Source: Spirosoma endbachense
GTDB taxonomy: Bacteria; Bacteroidota; Bacteroidia; Cytophagales; Spirosomataceae
DNA length: 64,000 nucleotides
Assembly (NCBI RefSeq): GCF_010233585.1
Contig: NZ_CP045997.1
Span: 2,684,069 to 2,748,068, forward strand
Direction: 5' to 3'
Position 1 is the stretch's first letter. Each line of letters starts with the position of its first letter. The translations under genes and the position numbers were made by a program. The notes under the pieces were generated by a model that was given only the letters and a program-made list of their open reading frames with translations, was not told where the DNA came from and searched no databases. Below, piece by piece: positions 1 through 7,867 of the stretch.

Positions 1-252
1 GCTACCGTAACCGATTCATCAGAGCGTCTCTTTACCGACATTCCCGATGTATTAACCGTAGGTCGTTACCATTCCTGGACCGTTGTTCCAGATTCAATGC
101 CTGCCGATCTTCGGATCACAGCCCTAGATGAGTATGGTCGTGTAATGGGCCTGACACACATTCGTCACGACGTGAGAGGGCTTCAATTTCATCCAGAATC
201 CGTTCTGACCGAGAACGGGGTGAAGATGATCGAGAACTGGCTGACTGCATGA
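1..252 (+). CDS. trpG: Anthranilate synthase glutamine amidotransferase subunit, 3' end only
   Basis: The first 83 codons in frame 1 encode the C-terminal part of a class I glutamine amidotransferase; the start lies outside the window. The fragment shows YHSW (about residues 23-26) and QFHPES, carrying the catalytic His64 and Glu66 of the fragment; the nucleophilic Cys would lie upstream. In the family this subunit supplies ammonia from glutamine to TrpE for anthranilate synthesis. The same fold is used by PabA, but the trpD-C-F-B-A genes that follow make TrpG the better name. Its TGA overlaps the ATG of the next gene (ATGA), so the two are probably translationally coupled. Confidence 0.9.
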   Translation, partial: ATVTDSSERLFTDIPDVLTVGRYHSWTVVPDSMPADLRITALDEYGRVMGLTHIRHDVRGLQFHPESVLTENGVKMIENWLTA

Positions 253-932
253 AACTGAACGAAATCGTTCCCTGGGGCCGAACACTGGATGAGTACCAGC
301 GAATGTTTAACCTGACTGCCAGCGATTTGACAAAACGCATACTGGGAGTTGGTGATGGACCGGCCAGTTTCAATGCCGAAAGCGCAGCGGCTGGCCATTC
401 GGTGGTTTCGATTGACCCGATCTACACTTTTTCAGCAGAGGAGCTTGAAAAACGGATTAGCGATACGTACGGGACAGTAATTGAACAAATGCATAAAAAT
501 GCGGATCACTATAACTGGTCAGCTTTTCAAGATGTCGATCAACTGGGTCGTGAACGAATGAAGGCAATGAATCTATTTCTGAGCGATTACGAGCATGGAA
601 AGCAACAGGGTCGCTACCTGTCGAATCAGTTGCCTAAACTGCCTTTTACGGATCAGTCGTTTGACTTGGTGTTGTGTTCGCATCTGCTTTTCCTGTATTC
701 AGAACAGCTATCGGAAGCGTTTCATCTGGAGTCAATATCCGAACTGAGTCGAATCGCCAGTGAAATCCGCATTTTTCCACTGATTTCGCTAACTGGAGAG
801 CCATCGCCTTACCTGGATCGAGTTTCGGCCGCCTGTCTGGCCAACGGCATTCAGGTCGATATTATACCTGTTGATTATCATTTTCAAAAAGGAGCGTACC
901 AAATGATGCGCCTAACCAAACGAGCGGATTAA
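249..932 (+). CDS. SAM-dependent methyltransferase-like protein inside the trp operon
   Basis: A 227-residue protein beginning at the ATG that overlaps the trpG stop. It has a glycine-rich loop, GVGDGPASFN (residues 33-42), followed about 15 residues later by an acidic strand end (SIDPIY, Asp56), the usual layout of motifs I and II in class I SAM methyltransferases. A later LPFTDQSFDLVLCSH segment resembles motif IV. The C-terminal half does not match a substrate-specific group that I recognise. It sits between trpG and trpD, 26 bp upstream of trpD, and is co-transcribed with tryptophan synthesis genes, but no tryptophan pathway step needs methyl transfer. Substrate unknown. Confidence 0.7.
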   Translation: MKLNEIVPWGRTLDEYQRMFNLTASDLTKRILGVGDGPASFNAESAAAGHSVVSIDPIYTFSAEELEKRISDTYGTVIEQMHKNADHYNWSAFQDVDQLGRERMKAMNLFLSDYEHGKQQGRYLSNQLPKLPFTDQSFDLVLCSHLLFLYSEQLSEAFHLESISELSRIASEIRIFPLISLTGEPSPYLDRVSAACLANGIQVDIIPVDYHFQKGAYQMMRLTKRAD

Positions 933-958
933 TCGTTTTTCTCTTTTACCCCTGGTCT

Positions 959-1945
959 ATGAAAGCCATTCTAAACCACCTGTTTGAGTACAAATTCCTT
1001 ACCAAAGACCAGGCCCGCGAAGTGCTGCTGGGTATTGGTCGGGGTGAATATAATCCGGCGCAAATCGCGTCGTTTCTGACTGTTTATATGATGCGAAGCC
1101 TTCGTCTGGAAGAACTGGAAGGCTTTCGGGACGCCATGCTTGAACTATGCCTTCCGGTCGATCTTGCGGCTTATGATCCCATGGATCTTTGCGGTACGGG
1201 AGGAGATGGCAAGGACACATTCAACATATCGACCTTATCATCTTTTGTGGTTGCGGGCGCAGGTCAATGTGTGGCGAAGCATGGCAATCATGGCGTGTCA
1301 TCGCTCGTTGGCTCATCAACCGTTATGGAACGGCTCGGTTACCAGTTTACCAACGATGTGGGTGAGTTGCAGCGCAAGATGGAAACAGCCGGTATTTGTT
1401 TTCTCCACGCGCCCCTGTTTCACCCGGCTATGAAAAACGTGGCTCCTATTCGACGGGATCTGGGAGTAAAGACATTTTTCAATGTGCTGGGTCCAATGAT
1501 TAATCCTGCAAGGCCTCAAAAACAGCTCGTTGGCGTGTTTAACCTTGAATTGGCGCGATTATATGCGTACCTTTATCAGCAAACCGATAAGCGCTTTATG
1601 ATACTCCATGCGCTCGACGGTTACGATGAGATCTCGCTGACGGGTGCGTTTAAGGTCATCAGCAATCAGACAGAGCAGGTTCTTATGCCTGAGCACTTGG
1701 GAATGAGCACATTATCGCCTGAATTGCTGGCAGGTGGGCAAACACTCGATGAGTCGGCACAGATATTCATGAATGTGCTTAACGATGAAGCGACAATAGC
1801 TCAGAAACAGGCTGTTCTGGCCAATTCGGCGATGGCGTTGCTGGCGGCTGAGCAGGTTACTACGCGGGAAGACGCTGTAGCTATGGCTCGCGAATCGCTG
1901 GAAAGCAAACGGGCGTTGGCATGTTTTAAGAAATTGATAAACTAA
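959..1945 (+). CDS. trpD: Anthranilate phosphoribosyltransferase
   Basis: A 328-residue protein of normal length for the family. It transfers phosphoribose from PRPP to anthranilate, the second step of the tryptophan branch, in the cytoplasm. Diagnostic motifs are GTGGDGKDTFNIST (from residue 79), which binds PRPP, and KHGNHGVSS (residues 107-115). The N-terminal helical part (residues 1-65) carries the dimerisation region seen in family members. It is the third gene of the operon, with an 80-bp gap before trpC in which I see no terminator. Confidence 0.95.
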   Translation: MKAILNHLFEYKFLTKDQAREVLLGIGRGEYNPAQIASFLTVYMMRSLRLEELEGFRDAMLELCLPVDLAAYDPMDLCGTGGDGKDTFNISTLSSFVVAGAGQCVAKHGNHGVSSLVGSSTVMERLGYQFTNDVGELQRKMETAGICFLHAPLFHPAMKNVAPIRRDLGVKTFFNVLGPMINPARPQKQLVGVFNLELARLYAYLYQQTDKRFMILHALDGYDEISLTGAFKVISNQTEQVLMPEHLGMSTLSPELLAGGQTLDESAQIFMNVLNDEATIAQKQAVLANSAMALLAAEQVTTREDAVAMARESLESKRALACFKKLIN

Positions 1946-2025
1946 TTAGACGCAAGAGAAAAGCACACAGACAACCGACAGATGAGCTCGCCTTTCGTCC
2001 AGCGTCTTACGCCCTCTTACTCCAT

Positions 2026-2850
2026 ATGACGATTCTTGACGAAATAATTGCCCAAAAGCGAATCGAAGTAGAGCAGCGCAAAGCTACCACTCCAGCCTCT
2101 GTGCTGGAACAGATGCCCGACTTCAAACGGCAGCCCCTATCGGCGCGTGAAGCGATTCAGGGTTTGCATTCAACGGGTATCATCGCCGAATTTAAGCGTA
2201 AATCACCTTCCAAAGGAATTATTAACGCTCAGGCCGACGTAGCCACCACGACTCAGGGTTACGTACAGGCTGGTGCTGCCGTGTTGTCGGTGTTGACCGA
2301 CGAGCCCTTTTTTGGCGGCACTCCTGCCGATCTGCAAGCCGCCCGACTGGCCAACCCATTGACGCCGATTCTTCGGAAAGACTTTGTTATTGACCCGTAT
2401 CAACTTCTCGAAGCCAAAGCCTGGGGAGCCGATCTGGTGCTGTTGATTGCTGCCTGTCTGACACCTGCCGAAGTATTGGAGCTTAGCCAGCAGGCACAGG
2501 ATCTCGGGTTACAGGTATTACTCGAAGTTCACGATGAAGACGAACTCGACCAGACGCTGTGTGTCAGTGTCGATTTGGTTGGGGTCAATAATCGTAATCT
2601 CAAGACGTTCACTACGTCCATCGATACGTCATTACGACTGGTTGAGCGGATTCCTGACACGTTTGGAAAGATAACGGAAAGCGGTCTGCACGACGCAGAA
2701 ACCATGTATACATTATTTCGTGCAGGTTTCGATGGGTTTCTGATTGGCGAAGCATTTATGAAAACCGCCGACCCAGCCGCTGCTTTACGATCGATAGTAA
2801 CCGATTTTACTTCACGCATGCCCACCTTTGCAAACTCGTTTACGTCATGA
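2026..2850 (+). CDS. trpC: Indole-3-glycerol phosphate synthase
   Basis: A 274-residue TIM barrel that closes the ring of carboxyphenylamino-deoxyribulose phosphate to give indole-3-glycerol phosphate. EFKRKSPSKG (residues 55-64) supplies the catalytic Glu and Lys residues and the phosphate contacts; KDF and ITESG segments follow in the expected order. It is a stand-alone TrpC, not the TrpC-TrpF fusion found in enterobacteria. Its TGA overlaps the ATG of trpF by 4 bp. Confidence 0.95.
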   Translation: MTILDEIIAQKRIEVEQRKATTPASVLEQMPDFKRQPLSAREAIQGLHSTGIIAEFKRKSPSKGIINAQADVATTTQGYVQAGAAVLSVLTDEPFFGGTPADLQAARLANPLTPILRKDFVIDPYQLLEAKAWGADLVLLIAACLTPAEVLELSQQAQDLGLQVLLEVHDEDELDQTLCVSVDLVGVNNRNLKTFTTSIDTSLRLVERIPDTFGKITESGLHDAETMYTLFRAGFDGFLIGEAFMKTADPAAALRSIVTDFTSRMPTFANSFTS

Positions 2851-3491
2851 AAATAAAAGTGTGCGGTCTGAGAGACGCTGAGAACCTGAAAGAGATTGCC
2901 GCCCTTGGCCCCGATTTTGTCGGATTTATTTTCTACGATCAGTCGCCCCGCTTCGTAGGTGATGATCTAAACGAAGAAGTGGTCAAAGCCTTACCCCGAT
3001 CGATTCGGAAAGTGGGCGTGTTTGTAAACGCTAGTCCCGATTATATTCTTCGTAGCGTTAAGAAGTACGATTTTCAGTACGTTCAACTCCACGGCAACGA
3101 AAATCCGGAATATTGCCGGAGCCTGCGGAATCGGGGGCTGAGTCTCATTAAAGCGTTTCGGGTCGATGAGTCGTTCAACTTTTCGATGCTGAACAATTAT
3201 AAAGCTCACTGCGACTTTTTTCTGTTCGATGCCAAAGGAGATCAGCCGGGCGGTAACGGCGTCACGTTCGACTGGAGCATCCTGAAACGTTACGATAACG
3301 AAAAACCCTTTTTCATCAGTGGCGGCATTGGTTTGGATAACCTTGATCAGTTGGCGGCTCTGAAAGGGTTGAAGCTCTACGGTGTAGACGTTAATAGCCA
3401 GGTCGAAATCTCACCAGGAATAAAAGACGTCGCTAAAGTGAAAGAACTCATCGCCCGCCTTCGTCCAATCGAGGAAGAAGAAACAGTCTAA
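2847..3491 (+). CDS. trpF: Phosphoribosylanthranilate isomerase
   Basis: A 214-residue TIM barrel catalysing the Amadori rearrangement before the TrpC step. The N-terminal KVCGLRD places the catalytic Cys at residue 6, and the catalytic Asp lies in LFDAKGDQPGGNG. The C-terminal SGGI and GVDVNSQVE segments are the phosphate-binding loops. The start is fixed by the 4-bp ATGA overlap with trpC. Length and order are normal; trpB does not follow directly because a toxin-antitoxin-like pair intervenes. Confidence 0.94.
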   Translation: MKIKVCGLRDAENLKEIAALGPDFVGFIFYDQSPRFVGDDLNEEVVKALPRSIRKVGVFVNASPDYILRSVKKYDFQYVQLHGNENPEYCRSLRNRGLSLIKAFRVDESFNFSMLNNYKAHCDFFLFDAKGDQPGGNGVTFDWSILKRYDNEKPFFISGGIGLDNLDQLAALKGLKLYGVDVNSQVEISPGIKDVAKVKELIARLRPIEEEETV

Positions 3492-3548
3492 GCGGAACGG
3501 GCAACTGTTAGTTAGTTTCTCGTGTTAAATGCCTAAACAACAACGCTG

Positions 3549-3767
3549 ATGAAAACGACGAAGCATATAGAAGATCCGATTCCGCCTATGAAAAAAGGGC
3601 AGTTGAATATCTATAAGCCCAGTGATATAAAACGCTGGGGTGCCGAACGATTTTTTGAAGAAACAGCTATACGAGAACCTTTTTTGCTAGAGTTCCCGGA
3701 ATTCACTGAAGACGAAAATAGGCGTATGGATGAGTTGCTCGCGGTTAGTGACAGAGGGACTGTATGA
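3549..3767 (+). CDS. Small putative antitoxin of a PIN-toxin pair
   Basis: A 72-residue protein, charged and without a recognised DNA-binding motif: an N-terminal Lys-rich stretch, a central KPSDIKRWGAERFFEE segment and an acidic C-terminus. The stop overlaps the start of the PIN-domain gene downstream (3764) by 4 bp, the arrangement normal for antitoxin-toxin pairs, and this context is the main basis for the call. The pair is inserted between trpF and trpB in the same direction. Confidence 0.55.
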   Translation: MKTTKHIEDPIPPMKKGQLNIYKPSDIKRWGAERFFEETAIREPFLLEFPEFTEDENRRMDELLAVSDRGTV

Positions 3768-4155
3768 TTTATGATACAAATCTTCTGATCAATCATATCC
3801 GAACAAGGAATTTACCTCCCATACAAACCATAATTCCTATTGTGGTTATCGGTGAGTTAGAGGCTTTTTCATTAAAAGCAGATTGGGGCGCTCAGAAAAT
3901 AGATTTTATGCGGTATATGATTGACCGCTATCCGATTTCAGATATAGAACTGGATATTATTCCTGTCTATGCCCAGATAGATGCTTTTAGCCAGGGAAAG
4001 CTACAGACACTCCACTCAAATCTTCCGCCCGCAACATGGGCAAAAACGATATCTGGATTGCTGCTACCGCGCTCTATCTGGATTTGGAACTACACACAAC
4101 CGATAATGACTTCAATCACCTCCCAGCTCTGGGATTGCGTTTAGTAAAGCATTGA
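3764..4155 (+). pseudogene. PIN-domain (VapC-like) toxin with a frameshift
   Basis: The start encodes MIYDTNLLINHIR, with the first acidic residue of a PIN nuclease (Asp4), and VIGELEAF with the second. After about residue 85 the frame is lost: reading on gives unrelated sequence to a stop at 4142-4144. Shifting by one base at the A-run near 4018-4021 restores SSARNMGKNDIWIAATA, the typical C-terminal PIN signature with its third acidic residue, ending at TGA 4153-4155. One missing A in a short homopolymer would explain this. Such enzymes cleave RNA; this copy is either inactive or carries a sequencing error. Confidence 0.75.
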
Positions 4156-4160
4156 TTATC

Positions 4161-5360
4161 ATGCAAACCACTCTTGAACCAACAACCTCTTTTGAGGTTA
4201 CCGAGAAAGGCTTTTACGGCCACTTCGGCGGAGCATTTATTCCTGAAATGCTCTACCCAAATGTCGAAGAACTACGGCAGAATTACCTTCAGATTATAGC
4301 AGATCCTGCATTTCAGGCTGAGTTCTGGCAATTGCTGGAAGATTATGTCGGCCGGCCAACCCCTCTGTTTCTGGCCAAGCGGCTTTCCGAGAAAATTGGC
4401 GCAACGATTTACCTCAAGCGGGAGGATTTGTGCCATACGGGAGCGCATAAAGTCAATAATACGATCGGCCAGATGCTGGTGGCACAACGGCTCGGTAAGA
4501 AACGAATCGTGGCCGAAACGGGCGCCGGGCAACATGGTGTCGCTACGGCCACCGTCTGTGCCCTGATGGGTCTGGAATGCATTGTTTACATGGGCAGCAT
4601 TGATATGGAACGGCAGAAGCCCAATGTTGACCGGATGCGGATGCTAGGCGCTACCGTCATACCAGCCACATCGGGTAGCCAGACCTTGAAAGATGCGACC
4701 AACGAAGCCATGCGTCACTGGATCAACAACCCGGTCGATACGCATTACATCATTGGCTCGGTTGTTGGTCCGCACCCTTATCCTGACATGGTCGCGCGAT
4801 TCCAGTCGGTGATATCACAGGAAATCAAGAAACAACTGCTTGTCAAGACGGGTAGCGAAAATCCAGATTATGTCGTCGCCTGCGTTGGTGGAGGCAGTAA
4901 TGCTGCCGGTGCATTTTTCCACTATCTGAATGAACCGTCGGTGCGCCTGGTTGCAGCAGAAGCGGCAGGGCAGGGTGTTACATCGGGGCATTCGGCCGCA
5001 ACGACAGCTCTCGGCAAACCGGGGGTATTGCACGGAAGTCGCACAATATTGATGCAAACCGAAGATGGTCAGGTGATTGAACCCTATTCCATTTCGGCCG
5101 GATTGGATTATCCCGGAATTGGCCCTCTTCATGCTCATCTGTTTGATTCTGGCCGGGGTGATTTTTACGCGATCACGGACGACGAAGCCCTACAGGCTGG
5201 GTTTGAACTGAGTAAGCTCGAGGGGATTATTCCCGCACTGGAATCAGCCCATGCGCTGGCGGCCCTGTCTAAAATGGGACTAAAACAGACAGATGTCGTG
5301 GTTGTTTGCCTGTCGGGCCGGGGTGATAAAGATTTAAGTACGTATTCAAAGTATTTATAG
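4161..5360 (+). CDS. trpB: Tryptophan synthase beta chain
   Basis: A 399-residue PLP enzyme that condenses indole with serine, forming an alpha2-beta2 complex with TrpA. The PLP lysine is Lys97 in [13 protein letters not shown], and the phosphate-binding loop is [10 protein letters not shown] place the start at ATG 4161 (MQTTLEP), not at an upstream in-frame TTG at 4152, because the ATG product has normal family length and the TTG overlaps the restored toxin frame. trpA follows after 72 bp. Confidence 0.95.
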   Translation: MQTTLEPTTSFEVTEKGFYGHFGGAFIPEMLYPNVEELRQNYLQIIADPAFQAEFWQLLEDYVGRPTPLFLAKRLSEKIGATIYLKREDLCHTGAHKVNNTIGQMLVAQRLGKKRIVAETGAGQHGVATATVCALMGLECIVYMGSIDMERQKPNVDRMRMLGATVIPATSGSQTLKDATNEAMRHWINNPVDTHYIIGSVVGPHPYPDMVARFQSVISQEIKKQLLVKTGSENPDYVVACVGGGSNAAGAFFHYLNEPSVRLVAAEAAGQGVTSGHSAATTALGKPGVLHGSRTILMQTEDGQVIEPYSISAGLDYPGIGPLHAHLFDSGRGDFYAITDDEALQAGFELSKLEGIIPALESAHALAALSKMGLKQTDVVVVCLSGRGDKDLSTYSKYL

Positions 5361-5432
5361 CCATTGACGGGCGGGCGAAAATCTGCAATGGTTAGTAATT
5401 GCCTATAACAACGGGTTTTCACCCGCGTTACA

Positions 5433-6224
5433 ATGACACAAGAATTGACTCAAAACCGCATCATCGAACTGTTTACGCAGAAAAGCGAACGGTTGTTGAA
5501 TGTATATTTCACAGCCGGATTCCCGGAACTTGCTGATACGATAACTGTTCTACGCGGCTTACAGGAAGCCGGGGTGGATATTGTTGAAATAGGAATGCCC
5601 TATTCCGACCCCGTTGCCGATGGCGAAACCATTCAGCAAAGCAATGGAAAAGCACTGCATAACGGGATGTCGCTAAAAACGCTGTTTGCTCAGTTAGCCG
5701 GTTGTAGAAGCGAAATAACCGTACCGATTCTGCTAATGGGATACATCAATCCTGTTCTCCAATTCGGCGTGGAAAACTTCTGCCAAAAATGCCAGGAAGT
5801 TGGCGTAGATGGCGTCATTCTGCCTGATCTTCCGCTTGATCTCTTCCTCACGGAATATGCACCGACCTTCCGCGAATATGGGATTCTGAATGTGAACCTG
5901 ATTACACCCCAAACCTCCGAAAGCCGCATCCGGCACATCGACGCAGAGTCGGACGGGTTTATTTATATGGTTTCATCGGCCAGCATTACCGGCTCTGTAA
6001 AAGGTGTTACTGGCCCTATGAAGGCGTATTTCGAACGAATTCAGGCCATGAATCTTCGGAATCCACGCCTGATCGGTTTTGGCATCAATAACCACGAAAC
6101 CTTTGATACGGCCAGCCAATATGCCAATGGTGCCATTGTTGGTAGTGCTTTTATCCGGCATCTGGAAGAAAAAGGTACTTCGGCTGAGAGCATTCGGGCC
6201 TTTGTGCAGACGATTCGCGCCTAG
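5433..6224 (+). CDS. trpA: Tryptophan synthase alpha chain
   Basis: A 263-residue TIM barrel that splits indole-3-glycerol phosphate and channels indole to TrpB. The catalytic Glu is Glu52 in VDIVEIGMPYSDP and the catalytic Asp is Asp59. The phosphate-binding GFGI and GSAF segments are present near the C-terminus. It is the last tryptophan gene of the cluster; hisIE begins 17 bp downstream. Confidence 0.95.
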   Translation: MTQELTQNRIIELFTQKSERLLNVYFTAGFPELADTITVLRGLQEAGVDIVEIGMPYSDPVADGETIQQSNGKALHNGMSLKTLFAQLAGCRSEITVPILLMGYINPVLQFGVENFCQKCQEVGVDGVILPDLPLDLFLTEYAPTFREYGILNVNLITPQTSESRIRHIDAESDGFIYMVSSASITGSVKGVTGPMKAYFERIQAMNLRNPRLIGFGINNHETFDTASQYANGAIVGSAFIRHLEEKGTSAESIRAFVQTIRA

Positions 6225-6229
6225 CACCT

Positions 6230-6237
6230 TACCTTTG
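6230..6237 (+). promoter_or_regulatory. Possible -7 element for hisIE
   Basis: TACCTTTG matches the Bacteroidetes -7 consensus TAnnTTTG exactly and lies only 4 bp before the hisIE ATG. A TTTG at 6201-6204 could be the -33 element, but the 25-bp spacing is longer than usual. If used, the transcript would be nearly leaderless. Confidence 0.4.
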
Positions 6238-6241
6238 TAGC

Positions 6242-6850
6242 ATGAATGCTGATATAAATTTTGATAAATCGTCCGACGGTCTCCTTCCCGCTGTAATTCA
6301 GGATGCCGAAACCGGCAAAGTGCTGATGCTGGGCTACATGAATCGTGAAGCATACGATAAAACCGTTACCGATAAGATTGTAACATTCTTTAGTCGAAGC
6401 AAACAGCGGCTCTGGACGAAAGGCGAAACATCGAACAATTTTCTACACGTTCGCGAAATTCTGGTAGACTGCGATGGCGATACGTTATTAATCAAAGCTA
6501 ACCCGGCCGGACCCGTTTGTCATACGGGTGCCGATACGTGTTTTGACGAAGTGAATCAAGGCAAAGGTCAGTTTCTGAACTACTTACAAAACATCATTCA
6601 TGACCGCAAGGTTAATCCGTCCGATAAATCGTATACAACAACACTATTTAATCGGGGGGTAAATAAGATTGCGCAGAAAGTAGGAGAAGAAGCCGTTGAG
6701 CTGGTCATTGAAGCGAAAGACGACAACGACGATTTGTTTAAAGGCGAAGCTGCCGACTTGCTATTTCATTTTCTGGTTCTTCTGGAACAGAAAAATATGC
6801 ATCTGGACGACATTGTAGCCGTATTACAGTCACGCCATCAAAAACAATAG
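6242..6850 (+). CDS. hisIE: Bifunctional phosphoribosyl-AMP cyclohydrolase / phosphoribosyl-ATP pyrophosphatase
   Basis: A 202-residue fusion catalysing the second and third steps of histidine synthesis. The HisI domain (about residues 1-108) shows MLGYMNREAY, SRSKQRLWTKGETS and the metal-binding CDGD and GPVCHTG motifs. The HisE domain (about 110-202) shows VGEEAVELVIEAKD and GEAADLLFHFLVLL. No other his gene is in the window, so this enzyme is separated from the rest of its pathway and placed at the end of the tryptophan cluster. Both pathways draw on PRPP, a possible reason for co-expression. Confidence 0.93.
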   Translation: MNADINFDKSSDGLLPAVIQDAETGKVLMLGYMNREAYDKTVTDKIVTFFSRSKQRLWTKGETSNNFLHVREILVDCDGDTLLIKANPAGPVCHTGADTCFDEVNQGKGQFLNYLQNIIHDRKVNPSDKSYTTTLFNRGVNKIAQKVGEEAVELVIEAKDDNDDLFKGEAADLLFHFLVLLEQKNMHLDDIVAVLQSRHQKQ

Positions 6851-6937
6851 ATTCGGGTTTACGGTTTGTTGTTCGACGTTGTCACGCACCAGAGCGGTGA
6901 TTGAGCAACGTTGCTCACCAAACACAAGCTTCTTTTC

Positions 6938-7273
6938 ATGGGACTGATTATTCGTATTCTCATCAGCGCGGTGGCCGTTTATGTCGCCAGTTTATTCATT
7001 CCAGGTATCTCGGTAACGGGCGGAGCCAGCACGTATTTAGTCGTAGCGATCGTTCTCGGCTTATTGAATGCCTTTGTCAAGCCGATTTTAACCGTTTTGA
7101 CCATTCCCATTACGATTATAACGCTCGGTTTATTTTTGATCGTTATCAATGTGCTAATGGTGTATCTAACTGACTCGCTCGTTAGTGGATTTCACGTGAG
7201 CGGCTTCATTGCCGCTTTACTGTTCAGTATTGTTGTTTCGCTGGTAACAGCCTTACTTGATGCTATTATTTGA
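6938..7273 (+). CDS. Small four-helix membrane protein of the phage-holin-like family
   Basis: A 111-residue, very hydrophobic protein with about four membrane spans: residues 1-23, 28-50, 52-75 and 85-110. The pattern, with GLLNAFVKPIL and ITLGLFLIVINVLM, is typical of the family annotated as mycobacterial 4-TM phage holin (PF04020). The family is widespread on chromosomes and its function is unclear; nothing here suggests a prophage. I chose ATG 6938 over a TTG at 6911 because the protein then starts at the first membrane helix. Confidence 0.8.
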   Translation: MGLIIRILISAVAVYVASLFIPGISVTGGASTYLVVAIVLGLLNAFVKPILTVLTIPITIITLGLFLIVINVLMVYLTDSLVSGFHVSGFIAALLFSIVVSLVTALLDAII

Positions 7274-7286
7274 GCAAGAAATATAC

Positions 7287-7372
7287 AGTTATGCCTTTGG
7301 CTTCAAGCCGTACCACGGTTTGTTTGCGTATCAGTAGTAACCGTGGCACGGCTTGAAGCCAAAGGCATAACT
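7287..7372. repeat. Long intergenic inverted repeat (34-nt arms)
   Basis: The arms at 7287-7320 and 7339-7372 are complementary over 34 nt with one mismatch, separated by an 18-nt loop. The arm contains GGCTTCAAGCCGT and TTATGCCTTT. No T-run follows, so it is not a simple terminator; a second, ordinary terminator lies just downstream. No second copy was noticed in the window. It may be a dispersed palindromic repeat or a miniature mobile element. Confidence 0.85.
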
Positions 7373-7378
7373 ATCAGT

Positions 7379-7435
7379 AAAAAGCAATCCGGGCAAACAG
7401 GTATCAAACGAACCAATTTGCCCGGATTGCTTTTT
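7379..7435. terminator. Bidirectional intrinsic terminator
   Basis: Perfect 19-bp arms at 7379-7397 and 7417-7435, rich in G+C at the core (CAATCCGGGC) and ending in T6 on the plus strand and an A-run on the other side. It ends the trp/his/membrane-protein transcript. Confidence 0.85.
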
Positions 7436-7472
7436 TACATTCGAACTCTTTTTACAACGTAGTCTGCTCACC

Positions 7473-7847
7473 ATGACCTTCATTGAAACACCCAATGCGC
7501 CTAAACCAGGCGGTCACTATTCACAGGCTGTTGTGCACGGTGATTTAGTGTATTTATCCGGCATTTTACCAATTACGCCCTCCGGCGAAAAACTTACTGA
7601 CGCCACTTTTTCGGAACAAACGGAGCAGATCCTGAAAAATCTGGACGCAATTCTGCAAGCTGCTGGCAGCACCCGGGAGAAGGTGATAAAAGTTACCGTA
7701 TTTATTGCCGATATCAGTGCCTGGGGAACCGTCAATCAAGTGTATACCCAATTTTTTGGCGACCATCGCCCGGCTCGATCGGTTGTACCTGTCCTACCCC
7801 TCCATTATGGATTTGGTATTGAACTAGAAGCCATTGCCACCCTATAG
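7473..7847 (+). CDS. RidA family enamine/imine deaminase
   Basis: A 124-residue protein of normal length for the RidA/YjgF family. It shows the N-terminal PKPGGHYSQAV, the LVYLSG strand, TEQILKNLDAIL and the HRPARSVVPV segment whose Arg binds the carboxylate of the substrate. RidA proteins hydrolyse reactive 2-aminoacrylate and related imines made by PLP enzymes in the cytoplasm. It is monocistronic, between a terminator and the convergent alpha-2-macroglobulin gene, whose stop lies 20 bp away. Confidence 0.9.
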   Translation: MTFIETPNAPKPGGHYSQAVVHGDLVYLSGILPITPSGEKLTDATFSEQTEQILKNLDAILQAAGSTREKVIKVTVFIADISAWGTVNQVYTQFFGDHRPARSVVPVLPLHYGFGIELEAIATL

Positions 7848-7867
7848 AGAGCAATGGCTTCCACGCG

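Noticed and set aside
4152..4160. TTG start for trpB
   Set aside because: The ATG at 4161 gives the normal N-terminus and avoids overlap with the toxin frame.
7188..7203. CACGTG-centred sequence resembling parS
   Set aside because: Only 10 of 16 positions match and the right half is poor; it lies in a membrane protein gene far from the origin.
6938..7273. Prophage because of the holin-like gene
   Set aside because: No other phage gene is present; this protein family is common on ordinary chromosomes.
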